From positions 2,512,714-2,576,713 of the forward strand of contig NZ_DS999411.1 of assembly GCF_000158175.1 (NCBI RefSeq): a stretch of DNA of 64,000 bases. Reading direction: 5' to 3'. The first letter of the stretch is position 1; the number at the start of each line of letters is the position of its first letter. The position numbers were made by a program, and so were the translations under genes. Below, piece by piece: positions 56,148 through 64,000 of this stretch. This stretch comes from Luminiphilus syltensis NOR5-1B. GTDB taxonomy: Bacteria; Pseudomonadota; Gammaproteobacteria; Pseudomonadales; Halieaceae. The notes below the pieces were generated by a model. It made no database searches and was not told the origin of the DNA. It saw nothing but the letters and a program-made list of their open reading frames with translations.

Positions 56148-56420
56148 GTGAACAAAAATGATCTTATCGATGCCATCGCCGAAGACGCCGATTTGTCCAA
56201 GGCTTCTGCAGCCCGCGCGCTCGACGCCACTCTTTCAGCAGTGACTGAAGCCCTGTCAAAGCAGGATACCGTCTCTCTGGTTGGTTTTGGCACGTTCTCT
56301 GTCAAGCACCGCGCGGCTCGCGAGGGAAGAAACCCCCGCAGCGGCGAGACCATTCAGATCAAGGCGTCCAATAACCCCAGCTTCAAACCGGGCAAGGCAC
56401 TCAAAGACGCCGTCAATTAA
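56148..56420 (+). CDS. hupB: DNA-binding protein HU-beta
   Basis: A 90-residue HU-type nucleoid protein that bends and compacts [30 protein letters not shown] start, [22 protein letters not shown] arm and the C-terminal [18 protein letters not shown] are typical of HupB. The start codon is GTG. It has its own promoter, followed by a terminator. Confidence 0.96.
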   Translation: MNKNDLIDAIAEDADLSKASAARALDATLSAVTEALSKQDTVSLVGFGTFSVKHRAAREGRNPRSGETIQIKASNNPSFKPGKALKDAVN

Positions 56421-56478
56421 TCCGTAACCGTTTTTGGTGGGCCTGATGGCGCCGCCGGGCAAATAACCGATTCGATAC

Positions 56479-56502
56479 AAGGCGCTTTTTGGCGCCTTTT
56501 TT
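56479..56502 (+). terminator. Rho-independent terminator after hupB
   Basis: AGGCGC / GCGCCT (56480-56485 and 56492-56497) with a 6-base loop, then a T-run. It separates hupB from ppiD. Confidence 0.85.
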
Positions 56503-56568
56503 GTTACATTGCGCTCCGGTTGATCGCCACTCATTTTACCTATTTCTGCCTCCAATTCTGGATCTGAC

Positions 56569-58443
56569 ATGCTTCAAGCTATGAGGGAAGGTGCGAAAAG
56601 CACCGCCGCGAAAATTGTTATTGGACTCATTGTTCTGTCCTTTGCCGCGTTTGGCCTGGAGTCTCTGTTGCCTGGTGGCAGCGGGACGTCGGTGGCCGAG
56701 GTCAACGGCGAGGAAATATCGCCCGCTGAATTGCAAAATGCCATCGCATCGCAAAAACGACAGCTTACCCAGATTTTTGGTGATCGGATTGATCCGGCAA
56801 TGTTGGATGACGAGCGTATTCGGCCTTCCGCGCTGGAAGGGCTGATTGAGCGGAAGCTTTTGCTGCAGCATGCTGTGGACCTTGGAATGATTGCCTCGGC
56901 GCAGGCGATCGGAGAGGAAATTACTGCGATCGAGGCGTTTCAGCGTGACGGTGTTTTTTCTCCGGATCAATACAAGTCGGTTTTGGCCAATGCGGGGCTG
57001 ACCCCGGAGCGTTTCCGCCGCATGCAATCACAGGACCTTATGCTGAGCCAATTGCAGGGGGCTATCTCCCAAAGCGCATTCGTCAGCCCCTCTGAGATGG
57101 AGGCCGCTGCCAAGGTCTGGGCTGAAGAGCGCGATGTGCGTTATCTTGAAGCGCCGCTAAGTGATTTTGATCGGCCAGACAGTGTCGACGAGGCGGAAAT
57201 CGCCGAGTATTACGACAATAATCAGGATCGGTTTGTGACCGAGCCCGCCGCCAACGTCGGTTATATTTTGCTCGCCGTCGAAGATTTCTATGAGCCCGTG
57301 GACGAGGCGCTTGTGCGTGAACAGTTCGAGGCGGTTCGCGATGAATATGAGGTGGCCGACCAGTCCCGCGTTTCCCACATATTGATTATTGAGTCGGATG
57401 AGGACAGCGATACGAGCTACGCTGATCGTGTGGGTGAGGTCGCGCGCCGCCTCGATGCCGGTGAGGACTTTGGGCAACTGGCCATGGAGTTGTCCGACGA
57501 CGTCGGGTCTGCGGGTTCGGGCGGCGAATTGGGCTTTACCGATGGCACTGCATTTCCCGAGCCGATGGAGGAGGCGATTGCCAGCCTGTCTGTGGGTGCC
57601 TATTCAGGACCCGTGGAAACCGATGCCGGGACACACTTTATTCGTGTTGAAGAGCGGGTCGCGGGCGAGCGACCTGATTTTGCCACCCTTCGTGAAGAAT
57701 TGGAGCAGGCGATCAAGATCAGCAATGCAGAGCGTGATCTGCTGTTGGCGGTCGATGAGTTGAAAGACTTGACGTTCAATGCTCCCGATCTTATCGGTCC
57801 TGCGGAGGCGCTGGGTTTCTCGGTTGCCGAGGAGGAGGAATTGACGCGTAGCAATGGTGTGGGCGTGTGGGCTGATGAAAGGGTTGTCGACACCGTTTTC
57901 AGCGAGGAGGTTTACCGCGGCGGCAATAACAGCGAGGTGCTTGAACTCGCCGATAGCCAGTTCCTGGTGGTCAGGGTGAATGAGCAAATTCCTGCCCGGC
58001 AAAAGCCCTTGCAAGATGTCGCCGGGGAAATCGCCGCGCAACTGAAAACCGAGGCCCGTACAGCCGCGTTGACGGATTTTACCGAGATGGTCAGTCAGCG
58101 CCTGGCGGCGGGTGAAACACTGGAAGCGATCGCCAACGAGCTCGGCTATGAGTGGCGGGTGGAATTGGCCGCTCAGCGCAACAATACTTCGCTTCCCCGC
58201 GAGGTGCTGTCAACGGCATTTGTCATGTCGGACGCAGACAGCTCGGCGGTGGAACTGGTTGAGCTTCCCGGGGAGACGATCGCTGTTGTTCAACTGGCGC
58301 GAATCCGGGAAGGGGATTTGCAGCGAATGCCCAACAACGCGCGGGAACAGTTGCAGCGGCAACTCGCATCTGCGGGCGCGCGTATCGATCTTGCCGAATA
58401 TGTTCGCGCGTTGCGTCAGGAGGCCGAGATTGTTGTGCGTTAA
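56569..58443 (+). CDS. ppiD: Peptidyl-prolyl isomerase PpiD
   Basis: A 624-residue inner-membrane-anchored periplasmic folding factor. One membrane helix (about 16-35), a SurA-like N-terminal region, then a parvulin domain (about 265-365: SRVSHILI, FGQLAMELSDDVGSAGSGGELGF) and a C-terminal helical part. It helps proteins leaving the Sec channel. Placed after hupB as usual. Confidence 0.93.
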   Translation: MLQAMREGAKSTAAKIVIGLIVLSFAAFGLESLLPGGSGTSVAEVNGEEISPAELQNAIASQKRQLTQIFGDRIDPAMLDDERIRPSALEGLIERKLLLQHAVDLGMIASAQAIGEEITAIEAFQRDGVFSPDQYKSVLANAGLTPERFRRMQSQDLMLSQLQGAISQSAFVSPSEMEAAAKVWAEERDVRYLEAPLSDFDRPDSVDEAEIAEYYDNNQDRFVTEPAANVGYILLAVEDFYEPVDEALVREQFEAVRDEYEVADQSRVSHILIIESDEDSDTSYADRVGEVARRLDAGEDFGQLAMELSDDVGSAGSGGELGFTDGTAFPEPMEEAIASLSVGAYSGPVETDAGTHFIRVEERVAGERPDFATLREELEQAIKISNAERDLLLAVDELKDLTFNAPDLIGPAEALGFSVAEEEELTRSNGVGVWADERVVDTVFSEEVYRGGNNSEVLELADSQFLVVRVNEQIPARQKPLQDVAGEIAAQLKTEARTAALTDFTEMVSQRLAAGETLEAIANELGYEWRVELAAQRNNTSLPREVLSTAFVMSDADSSAVELVELPGETIAVVQLARIREGDLQRMPNNAREQLQRQLASAGARIDLAEYVRALRQEAEIVVR

Positions 58444-58466
58444 GCCCCAGTGTCCTCGATAGCGTT

Positions 58467-59012
58467 ATGTCTGAGCGCGGCGACAGCAAAGACACAATAG
58501 CCGACCTTCTCGGCCAGTTGGGGTCGGCCACCGAGGGTTCTGCGCCACCGATCCACCTGTGGAATCCCGAACACTGCGGCGATATCGATATGGAGATTCG
58601 CCGCGATGGCTCCTGGTGGCACGAGGGGAGACCGATAAAGCGCGAAAAGCTGGTTAAGCTGTTTGCAAGCGTGCTGCGGCGGGAGGAGGACGGTGAGTAC
58701 TATTTGGTCACTCCCGTGGAGAAAGCGCGTATCACTGTGGAACTGCACCCCCTTTTGGTGACCGACGTCGATTATGTTCCCGAGAGTGAACCGAAGACGC
58801 TGCTTTTAAGTTTGAACACGGGCGGACAAGTGCTGATGGACGAAGCCCACCCGCCTAAACTGGAACCTCGTGCAGGCCACGCGGTTTACGTGGAAATTAA
58901 CCGGGGTTTAACCGCGCTTTTCTCGCGAAGTGCCTGGTATCGGCTGGCCTCAATGCTCGATGACAAGGGGCAGATTGAAAGCGCCGGACAGCACTTTAAC
59001 TTGTTACCCTGA
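58467..59012 (+). CDS. DUF1285 domain-containing protein
   Basis: A 181-residue DUF1285 protein, cytoplasmic and of unknown function. The motif PPIHLWNPEHCGDIDMEIRRDGSWWHEGRPIKREKLVKLFASVLRREEDGEYYLVTPVEK is the family's N-terminal domain and is followed by a second beta-rich domain. It lies 23 bases after ppiD and may share its transcript. Convergent with the ETF-QO gene. Confidence 0.88.
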   Translation: MSERGDSKDTIADLLGQLGSATEGSAPPIHLWNPEHCGDIDMEIRRDGSWWHEGRPIKREKLVKLFASVLRREEDGEYYLVTPVEKARITVELHPLLVTDVDYVPESEPKTLLLSLNTGGQVLMDEAHPPKLEPRAGHAVYVEINRGLTALFSRSAWYRLASMLDDKGQIESAGQHFNLLP

Positions 59013-59203
59013 AAAAGGTTCATCGCGGATTCCAAGGATGGGTTGTCTTACCGACCGCATCACCGACTTCAACGCAGAAGGGGTAGTTATCGGCGAATGG
59101 CTTATACAGCTATAACCGGGGACCCGGGTAAACCTTAGCCCCGCTAATCGGCGGATAAACTGAAAACATGCTGCGTGTTCCCCGGCATACTCCTGCTGAT
59201 AAT

Positions 59204-60853
59204 TCACATATTGGGGTAGTTCGGACCACCAAAGCCTTCCGGCGTCACCCAGGTAATGTTTTGTGCCGGATCTTTGATGTCGCAGGTTTTGCAGTGAACA
59301 CAGTTCTGGGCGTTGATCTGGAAACGCTTACCCTCCGTGTCCTCGACGACTTCATAAACGCCAGCTGGGCAGTAACGTTGCGCCGGTTCGTCGTAGCGCG
59401 GCAGGTTCTGCGCTATGGGTATTTCGGGGTCAGTGAGCTGCAAATGACAGGGTTGGTCTTCTTCATGATTGGTGTTGGAAAGAAATACCGACGCCAACCG
59501 ATCAAAAGTGATCTTGCCATCGGGTTTCGCGTATTCGATGGGCGCGCATTCATCCGCAGGTTTGAGACACGCATGGTCGGGTTTGCGATCATGCAGGGTG
59601 AAGGGCAGACGGCCGCCAAAAATATTTTGGTCGATCCACACCATGCCTGCGCCGACGATCCAGCCCAACTTATGCATAAAACCGGAAAAATTGCGGGTGG
59701 TATAAAGCTCCTTCCCTAGCCAGGAGTTGGCGATAGCATCATCAAATGCCACCAGATCCTTATCAGCCTGCGGGGAGGCGAGGGCACTCATCACGGTTTC
59801 CGCGGCGACCAGCCCGCTCTTCATGGCCGTATGATTTCCCTTGATTTTGACACTGTTCAGGGTGCCGGCATTGCAGCCCAGCAACAGCCCCCCTGGAAAG
59901 TGCATTGTGGGCAGGCTGTTGTACCCCCCTTTGGCCAGCGCCCGTGCCCCATAGGCGATTCGGGTCGCTCCCTTGAGGTACTTCTCGGTCTCCGGATGTT
60001 TCTTCCAGCGCTGGAACTCCTCAAAAGGGCTAACGTGAGGGTTACTGTAATTCAGGTCGGTAATAAGACCGATATACACTTCATTGTTCTCCGCGTGATA
60101 CATGAAGGCACCGCCGCTAGAGCTACTTTCCGCCAGTGGCCAGCCCAGCCCATGAATCACCTTTCCCTCTTCGTGCAGTGACGGATCAATTTGCCAGACT
60201 TCCTTGATACCCAGGGCGTAATGCTGGGGATCCTTACCCTCATCAAGCCCGAATTGGCTGATCAGTTGTTTACCGAGGTGCCCCCGACAACCCTCGGCGA
60301 ACAGGGTGTACCTGGCATGAAGCTCCATGCCCTGCATGTAGCTGCTCTTCTGTTCGCCCTCGGCACTGATTCCCATGTCGCCGGTAGCGATTCCCTTTAC
60401 CGCGCCGCTTTCATCGTAAAGCACCTCGGAGGCTGCGAATCCGGGATAAATCTCCACGCCGAGTGCCTCGGCCTGCTCGGCAAGCCAGCGACAGACGTTG
60501 GCCATCGAGACAATATAATTACCCTCGTTATGGGTTGGCTTGGGGATGAGGAAATTGGGGACCTTGGTGGCTTTCGATTCGCTCGTGTAAAAGAAAAACG
60601 TATCGTCGGTTACCGGAGTGTTGAGTGGTGCTCCCCGATCTTTCCAGTCGGGAAAGAGCTCCTCAAGCGCATGGGGCTCCAGCACGGCCCCCGAGAGGAT
60701 GTGGGCGCCGACCTCAGACCCCTTTTCTACGACACAAACGGTGGTTTCACGCTCCTGCTCCGCGGCGAGTTGCATAATGCGACAGGCTGCCGACAGGCCA
60801 GCCGGGCCCGCGCCTACGATAACAACATCGAACTCCATTGACTCGCGTTCCAC
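59204..60853 (-). CDS. Electron transfer flavoprotein-ubiquinone oxidoreductase
   Basis: A 549-residue membrane-associated enzyme that passes electrons from ETF to ubiquinone during fatty and amino acid oxidation. N-terminal FAD-binding VIVGAGPAGLSAACR, the ubiquinone/FAD region (GMELHARYTLFAEGCRGHLG), and a C-terminal [4Fe-4S] domain with YCPAGVYEV and NAQNCVHCKTCDIKDP. Full length compared with bacterial homologues (~550). Divergent from etfB, so the ETF genes and their quinone acceptor can be co-regulated. Confidence 0.95.
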   Translation of the reverse strand: MERESMEFDVVIVGAGPAGLSAACRIMQLAAEQERETTVCVVEKGSEVGAHILSGAVLEPHALEELFPDWKDRGAPLNTPVTDDTFFFYTSESKATKVPNFLIPKPTHNEGNYIVSMANVCRWLAEQAEALGVEIYPGFAASEVLYDESGAVKGIATGDMGISAEGEQKSSYMQGMELHARYTLFAEGCRGHLGKQLISQFGLDEGKDPQHYALGIKEVWQIDPSLHEEGKVIHGLGWPLAESSSSGGAFMYHAENNEVYIGLITDLNYSNPHVSPFEEFQRWKKHPETEKYLKGATRIAYGARALAKGGYNSLPTMHFPGGLLLGCNAGTLNSVKIKGNHTAMKSGLVAAETVMSALASPQADKDLVAFDDAIANSWLGKELYTTRNFSGFMHKLGWIVGAGMVWIDQNIFGGRLPFTLHDRKPDHACLKPADECAPIEYAKPDGKITFDRLASVFLSNTNHEEDQPCHLQLTDPEIPIAQNLPRYDEPAQRYCPAGVYEVVEDTEGKRFQINAQNCVHCKTCDIKDPAQNITWVTPEGFGGPNYPNM

Positions 60854-61097
60854 TAGTAAACCTCACATTGTTTGGCGTTTGCCGGGGTTGGACGAACTCG
60901 TAAAGACAGCACTATTAGCATGAATTGCGGCGGGAATTTGCTTCGTGGTTAGGTATAATACACCGCCTATTTACAAGGATAGCAGTTTACACGGCCACAA
61001 AAGCCGAGTGAACCTTCTTCCTTTGCATTGGCGGCATAAACAGGGCTTCCACCCCCAAGCCGTTTGAATACACAGTCTTTAACCAAATGGAGACGCT

Positions 61098-61850
61098 ATG
61101 AAAGCACTGGTCGCAGTGAAACGGGTCGTTGACTATAACGTCAAGGTCCGTGCCAAGGCCGACGGTTCCGACGTCGAGCTGAATAATGTCAAGATGGCAA
61201 TCAACCCGTTTTGCGAAATCGCAGTCGAGGAAGCCGTTCGACTCAAAGAGGCCGGCACGGTAGAGGAGATCGTGGTGGTTTCGATCGGTGAAAAGGCCTG
61301 TCAGGAGCAAATTCGAACGGCGCTGGCGCTGGGCGCCGATCGCGGCATCCACGTCGAAGTTGACGGCAAACCCGAGCCACTCGAGGTGGCGAAACTGCTT
61401 AAGGGTGTGGTCGACAAAGAGCAACCCAATCTCGTTATTCTGGGTAAGCAGTCGATCGACGGTGATAACAACCAAACCGGCCAGATGTTGGCTGCGCTGA
61501 CCAATATGGCACAGGGAACCTTTGCCTCCGAAATCAAGATTGACGGCGATAAAATGAATGTCACCCGCGAGATTGACGGTGGTATGCAAACCATCTCGCT
61601 GTCACTCCCGGCGATTGTTACCACCGATTTGCGGCTCAATGAGCCCCGATACGCATCATTACCGAATATCATGAAGGCGAAGAAGAAGCCCCTTGATGTC
61701 GTGACGCCGGCCGATTTTGGCGTCGAAATACAAACCCATGTCACGCAGCTGAGCGTTGCGCCTCCTCCAGAGCGAGCTGCAGGTATCAAGGTGGAAGATG
61801 TCGCACAGTTGGTGGATAAACTCAAAAACGAAGCAAAGGTGATTTCATGA
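61098..61850 (+). CDS. etfB: Electron transfer flavoprotein subunit beta
   Basis: A 250-residue ETF beta subunit that binds AMP and pairs with EtfA. It starts [18 protein letters not shown], has [33 protein letters not shown] (AMP/FAD contact region), and the recognition-loop segment [20 protein letters not shown]. The gene overlaps etfA by 4 bases (ATGA). A TATAAT at 60954-60959 may belong to its promoter. Confidence 0.95.
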   Translation: MKALVAVKRVVDYNVKVRAKADGSDVELNNVKMAINPFCEIAVEEAVRLKEAGTVEEIVVVSIGEKACQEQIRTALALGADRGIHVEVDGKPEPLEVAKLLKGVVDKEQPNLVILGKQSIDGDNNQTGQMLAALTNMAQGTFASEIKIDGDKMNVTREIDGGMQTISLSLPAIVTTDLRLNEPRYASLPNIMKAKKKPLDVVTPADFGVEIQTHVTQLSVAPPPERAAGIKVEDVAQLVDKLKNEAKVIS

Positions 61851-62776
61851 ATACGCTGGTCATCGCTGAACACGACAACGCGGAACTTAAGCCCGCGACG
61901 CTCAACGCGCTCGCTGCAGCCGAAAAACTTGGTGGTTCCATCGAACTGCTGGTAGTCGGTGGCGGTTGTGGCGCTGTCGCTGAGACCGCGGCGGCAATTC
62001 CGTCGGTCAGCAAAGTGCATTGCGCAGACAAGCCGTCTTACGAGCACCAATTGGCGGAAAATGTGAGTTTACTGATCGCCGAGCTCGCCGCGTCCTTTGA
62101 CAACGTGGTCGCTCCAGCGACAACCTTCGGCAAGAACGTGATGCCCCGGGTGGCCGCATTACTCGATGTTGCTCAGATCTCCGACATTATTTCGGTAGAG
62201 AGCGCTGATACGTTCACGCGTCCCATCTACGCCGGTAACGTCATCGCCACGGTTCAGTCCAGCGATGCGAAAAAAGTGATCACCGTGCGTACTACCGCAT
62301 TTGACGCGGTCGCCGATACCGGCGGCTCCGCCGAGGTAGTGGCAGTCGATGCCGATCACGACGCCGGGCTGTCCAGTTTTGTCAGCGAAGAGGTGGCGGA
62401 ATCTGACCGCCCCGAGTTAACGGCCGCATCGGTCGTGATATCGGGCGGGCGCGGAATGCAAAACGGCGAGAACTTTGCGCTGCTGGAGGGCATAGCTGAC
62501 AAGCTGGGTGCCGCTATCGGTGCCTCTCGCGCCGCTGTTGATGCGGGTTTTGTCCCCAACGACTATCAGGTCGGCCAGACCGGAAAGATTGTTGCACCAG
62601 ACCTTTACATCGCAGTGGGTATTTCTGGCGCGATTCAGCATCTGGCGGGCATGAAAGACAGCAAAGTCATTGTTGCGATCAACAAGGATGAGGACGCTCC
62701 CATCTTTCAGGTTGCTGACTATGGTCTCGTGGCAGATCTATTCCAGGCGCTGCCTGAGCTCGAGGCGTCTCTCTGA
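61847..62776 (+). CDS. etfA: Electron transfer flavoprotein subunit alpha
   Basis: A 309-residue ETF alpha subunit holding FAD. The C-terminal FAD-binding motif ([51 protein letters not shown]) with [17 protein letters not shown] is complete. Works with EtfB and the ETF-QO encoded next door, taking electrons from acyl-CoA dehydrogenases. Ends at a strong terminator. Confidence 0.95.
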   Translation: MNTLVIAEHDNAELKPATLNALAAAEKLGGSIELLVVGGGCGAVAETAAAIPSVSKVHCADKPSYEHQLAENVSLLIAELAASFDNVVAPATTFGKNVMPRVAALLDVAQISDIISVESADTFTRPIYAGNVIATVQSSDAKKVITVRTTAFDAVADTGGSAEVVAVDADHDAGLSSFVSEEVAESDRPELTAASVVISGGRGMQNGENFALLEGIADKLGAAIGASRAAVDAGFVPNDYQVGQTGKIVAPDLYIAVGISGAIQHLAGMKDSKVIVAINKDEDAPIFQVADYGLVADLFQALPELEASL

Positions 62777-62810
62777 GACGATGATCCCTGACGCTAAGGC
62801 AAGCATCGAT

Positions 62811-62838
62811 AAACCGGCGTTTTCGCCGGTTTTTTTTT
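62811..62838 (+). terminator. Rho-independent terminator after etfA
   Basis: ACCGGCG / CGCCGGT with a TTTT loop (62813-62830), followed by a run of nine T. Confidence 0.93.
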
Positions 62839-62847
62839 GCCTTGTTG

Positions 62848-64000
62848 TTAGTCGCGTCGTAACCGTTCGCTGATCGCTATCGGAGTGGGGAAATTCAGAA
62901 CCACGATGTAGGAAGAGGCGAGTAGCGTGAGTATCGTTGTTGCCTGTATGAGAACAGCGGCCTCGCCACTCAGCAGGCCACTGCCAATCGCCACAAAACC
63001 GATCAACAACGCGAATTCACTGCATTGGCCCAGTCTGAATCCCAGGTTCCAGGCCAAACCGTGGCTTTCTGACACCCCTCGCAGTAGCGCGTGGTAGACA
63101 AGGGGTTTTAATCCAAGCATAACGACGGCCAGCGTGGTTGCTGCGAGGGCGACTTCGGGCAGTGTGGCCAGATCAAATTGTGCGCCCACCGAAAAGAAGA
63201 AGATAACGAGAAAAAAATCGCGCAGGGGTTTGAGGCTGACGGCAATGTACTGCGATATTGGGCTGGTCGCGATCGCGACCCCGGCCATAAAGGCGCCAAT
63301 CTCCGCTGACAAACCCATAACGATCGCGAGTTCCGCAATTCCGAGACACCAACCGATGGATAACAAAAAGATGTATTCATGGTAGCGATCAAATCGGGTG
63401 ATCAGGGGGAGTAATACGGTTTTTACCAGGCCCCAACAGAAGAAGCCGAGTACCGGTAATGCAAGGAGGGGCTTGACCAGTGACCATGCGTTGGTCTCGC
63501 CGCCGACACTGCTTTGAATCAGCACAAGAATGATGATTGCCAGCAGATCCTGAAATAGCAACAGGGCGACGAGTACCTCGCCGAGATGACGGTGGTGGAG
63601 CACTGTCGTCGGTAGCAGCTTGATGCCGATAATGGTGGAGGAGAACATCAAGGCGGCACCGATGATCGTGCAGTCAATTAACGAAAACCCAAAAGCCCAG
63701 GCGATACCAAAGCCGCTGCCGGCGAACACCGCCGAGCTGACAACGGCTACCAGTGATGACTGCTTGAGACTGCTCAGCAGGGCGCGAGGCTGCATATCCA
63801 GCCCGAGGAGGAACAGGAGGAAGATAATACCGACATGACCGGCATCAACAACAATCTCAATATCGTCGATCAGCCCGCTGCCATAGGGCCCCAGAATGGC
63901 TCCCAGGGCAATATAGGCAATGATAATAGGTTGCCGAGTGTAGAGTGCTACCGAGGCGAGAAGGGCAGCCCCTAGGAAGATGGCGGCGAAGGTGAACGTA
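62848..64000 (-). CDS. Cation:proton antiporter (CPA2/KefB-like), partial
   Basis: A CPA2 family antiporter truncated by the window edge. The first ATG in the window (63795) is internal, since the frame stays open to 64000 and continues as LFLLGLDM with a strongly hydrophobic upstream part (YTRQPIIIAYIALGAILGP). About 384 residues are present and roughly the first dozen are missing. LLFQDLLAIIIL and SAEIGAFMAGVAIA are the antiporter core with the conserved Asp. There is no C-terminal RCK/TrkA-N domain; the protein ends SERLRRD. Confidence 0.85.
   Translation of the reverse strand, partial: TFTFAAIFLGAALLASVALYTRQPIIIAYIALGAILGPYGSGLIDDIEIVVDAGHVGIIFLLFLLGLDMQPRALLSSLKQSSLVAVVSSAVFAGSGFGIAWAFGFSLIDCTIIGAALMFSSTIIGIKLLPTTVLHHRHLGEVLVALLLFQDLLAIIILVLIQSSVGGETNAWSLVKPLLALPVLGFFCWGLVKTVLLPLITRFDRYHEYIFLLSIGWCLGIAELAIVMGLSAEIGAFMAGVAIATSPISQYIAVSLKPLRDFFLVIFFFSVGAQFDLATLPEVALAATTLAVVMLGLKPLVYHALLRGVSESHGLAWNLGFRLGQCSEFALLIGFVAIGSGLLSGEAAVLIQATTILTLLASSYIVVLNFPTPIAISERLRRD

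Overview
The window is a chromosomal stretch of a moderately GC-rich Gammaproteobacterium. The rne / rluC / yceF / yceD-rpmF-fab / pabC-mltG-tmk-holB and tig-clpP-clpX-lon-hupB-ppiD blocks, the TusDCB-E sulfur relay, TrmA of E. coli length and an IscR with E. coli-like ligand spacing all fit that class. A SUF-only iron-sulfur block, a TonB receptor, ETF/ETF-QO, a fatty-acyl-CoA ligase and a RutA-like monooxygenase suggest a marine heterotroph of the Cellvibrionales/Halieaceae type. That finer placement is inference.

Layout. 1-8.3 kb is accessory: a small secreted protein, an MFS permease, an SDR, a secreted cyclase-family hydrolase, an HDAC-like deacetylase, ACP phosphodiesterase, a cupin, two decayed signalling fragments and a MazG-like dUTPase. 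8.3-11.5 kb has a TetR regulator divergent from an acyl-CoA ligase/hydrolase pair, with a near-perfect palindrome between them. 11.5-15 kb (minus strand) holds yccA and then tusD-tusC-tusB-tusE-trmA-phhB, which act in tRNA wobble thiolation and T-loop methylation. 15-22.1 kb has a SIMPL protein, an M28 peptidase, a sulfotransferase-like protein, a RutA-like oxygenase and two transaminases. 22.2-29 kb is iscR-sufBCDS-sufA-sufT-sufE, headed by an IscR type-1 operator on its promoter. 29-36 kb has a nuclease, a serine hydrolase, a YadGH-type ABC exporter, an HD-GYP remnant, an orphan TonB receptor and tRNA-Ser.

36-49.4 kb is housekeeping: RNase E with its leader, RluC, YceF, then YceD, L32 and fatty-acid synthesis (fabD, fabG, acpP, fabF) continuing into pabC, mltG, tmk, holB and a PilZ gene. 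Compared with E. coli, plsX and fabH are missing between rpmF and fabD. 49.9-58.4 kb carries tRNA-Leu and the proteostasis block with a heat-shock-like promoter before lon. 58.4-64 kb carries a DUF1285 gene, ETF-QO divergent from etfBA, and a CPA2 antiporter cut by the window edge.

I saw no CRISPR array, transposase, integrase, prophage or defence island. The points most worth a second look are the RutA-like/transaminase neighbourhood, the erosion of c-di-GMP signalling genes at two loci, the missing plsX/fabH, an apparently leaderless yceD transcript, and several well-formed regulatory sites. I found no clear new multi-gene system.
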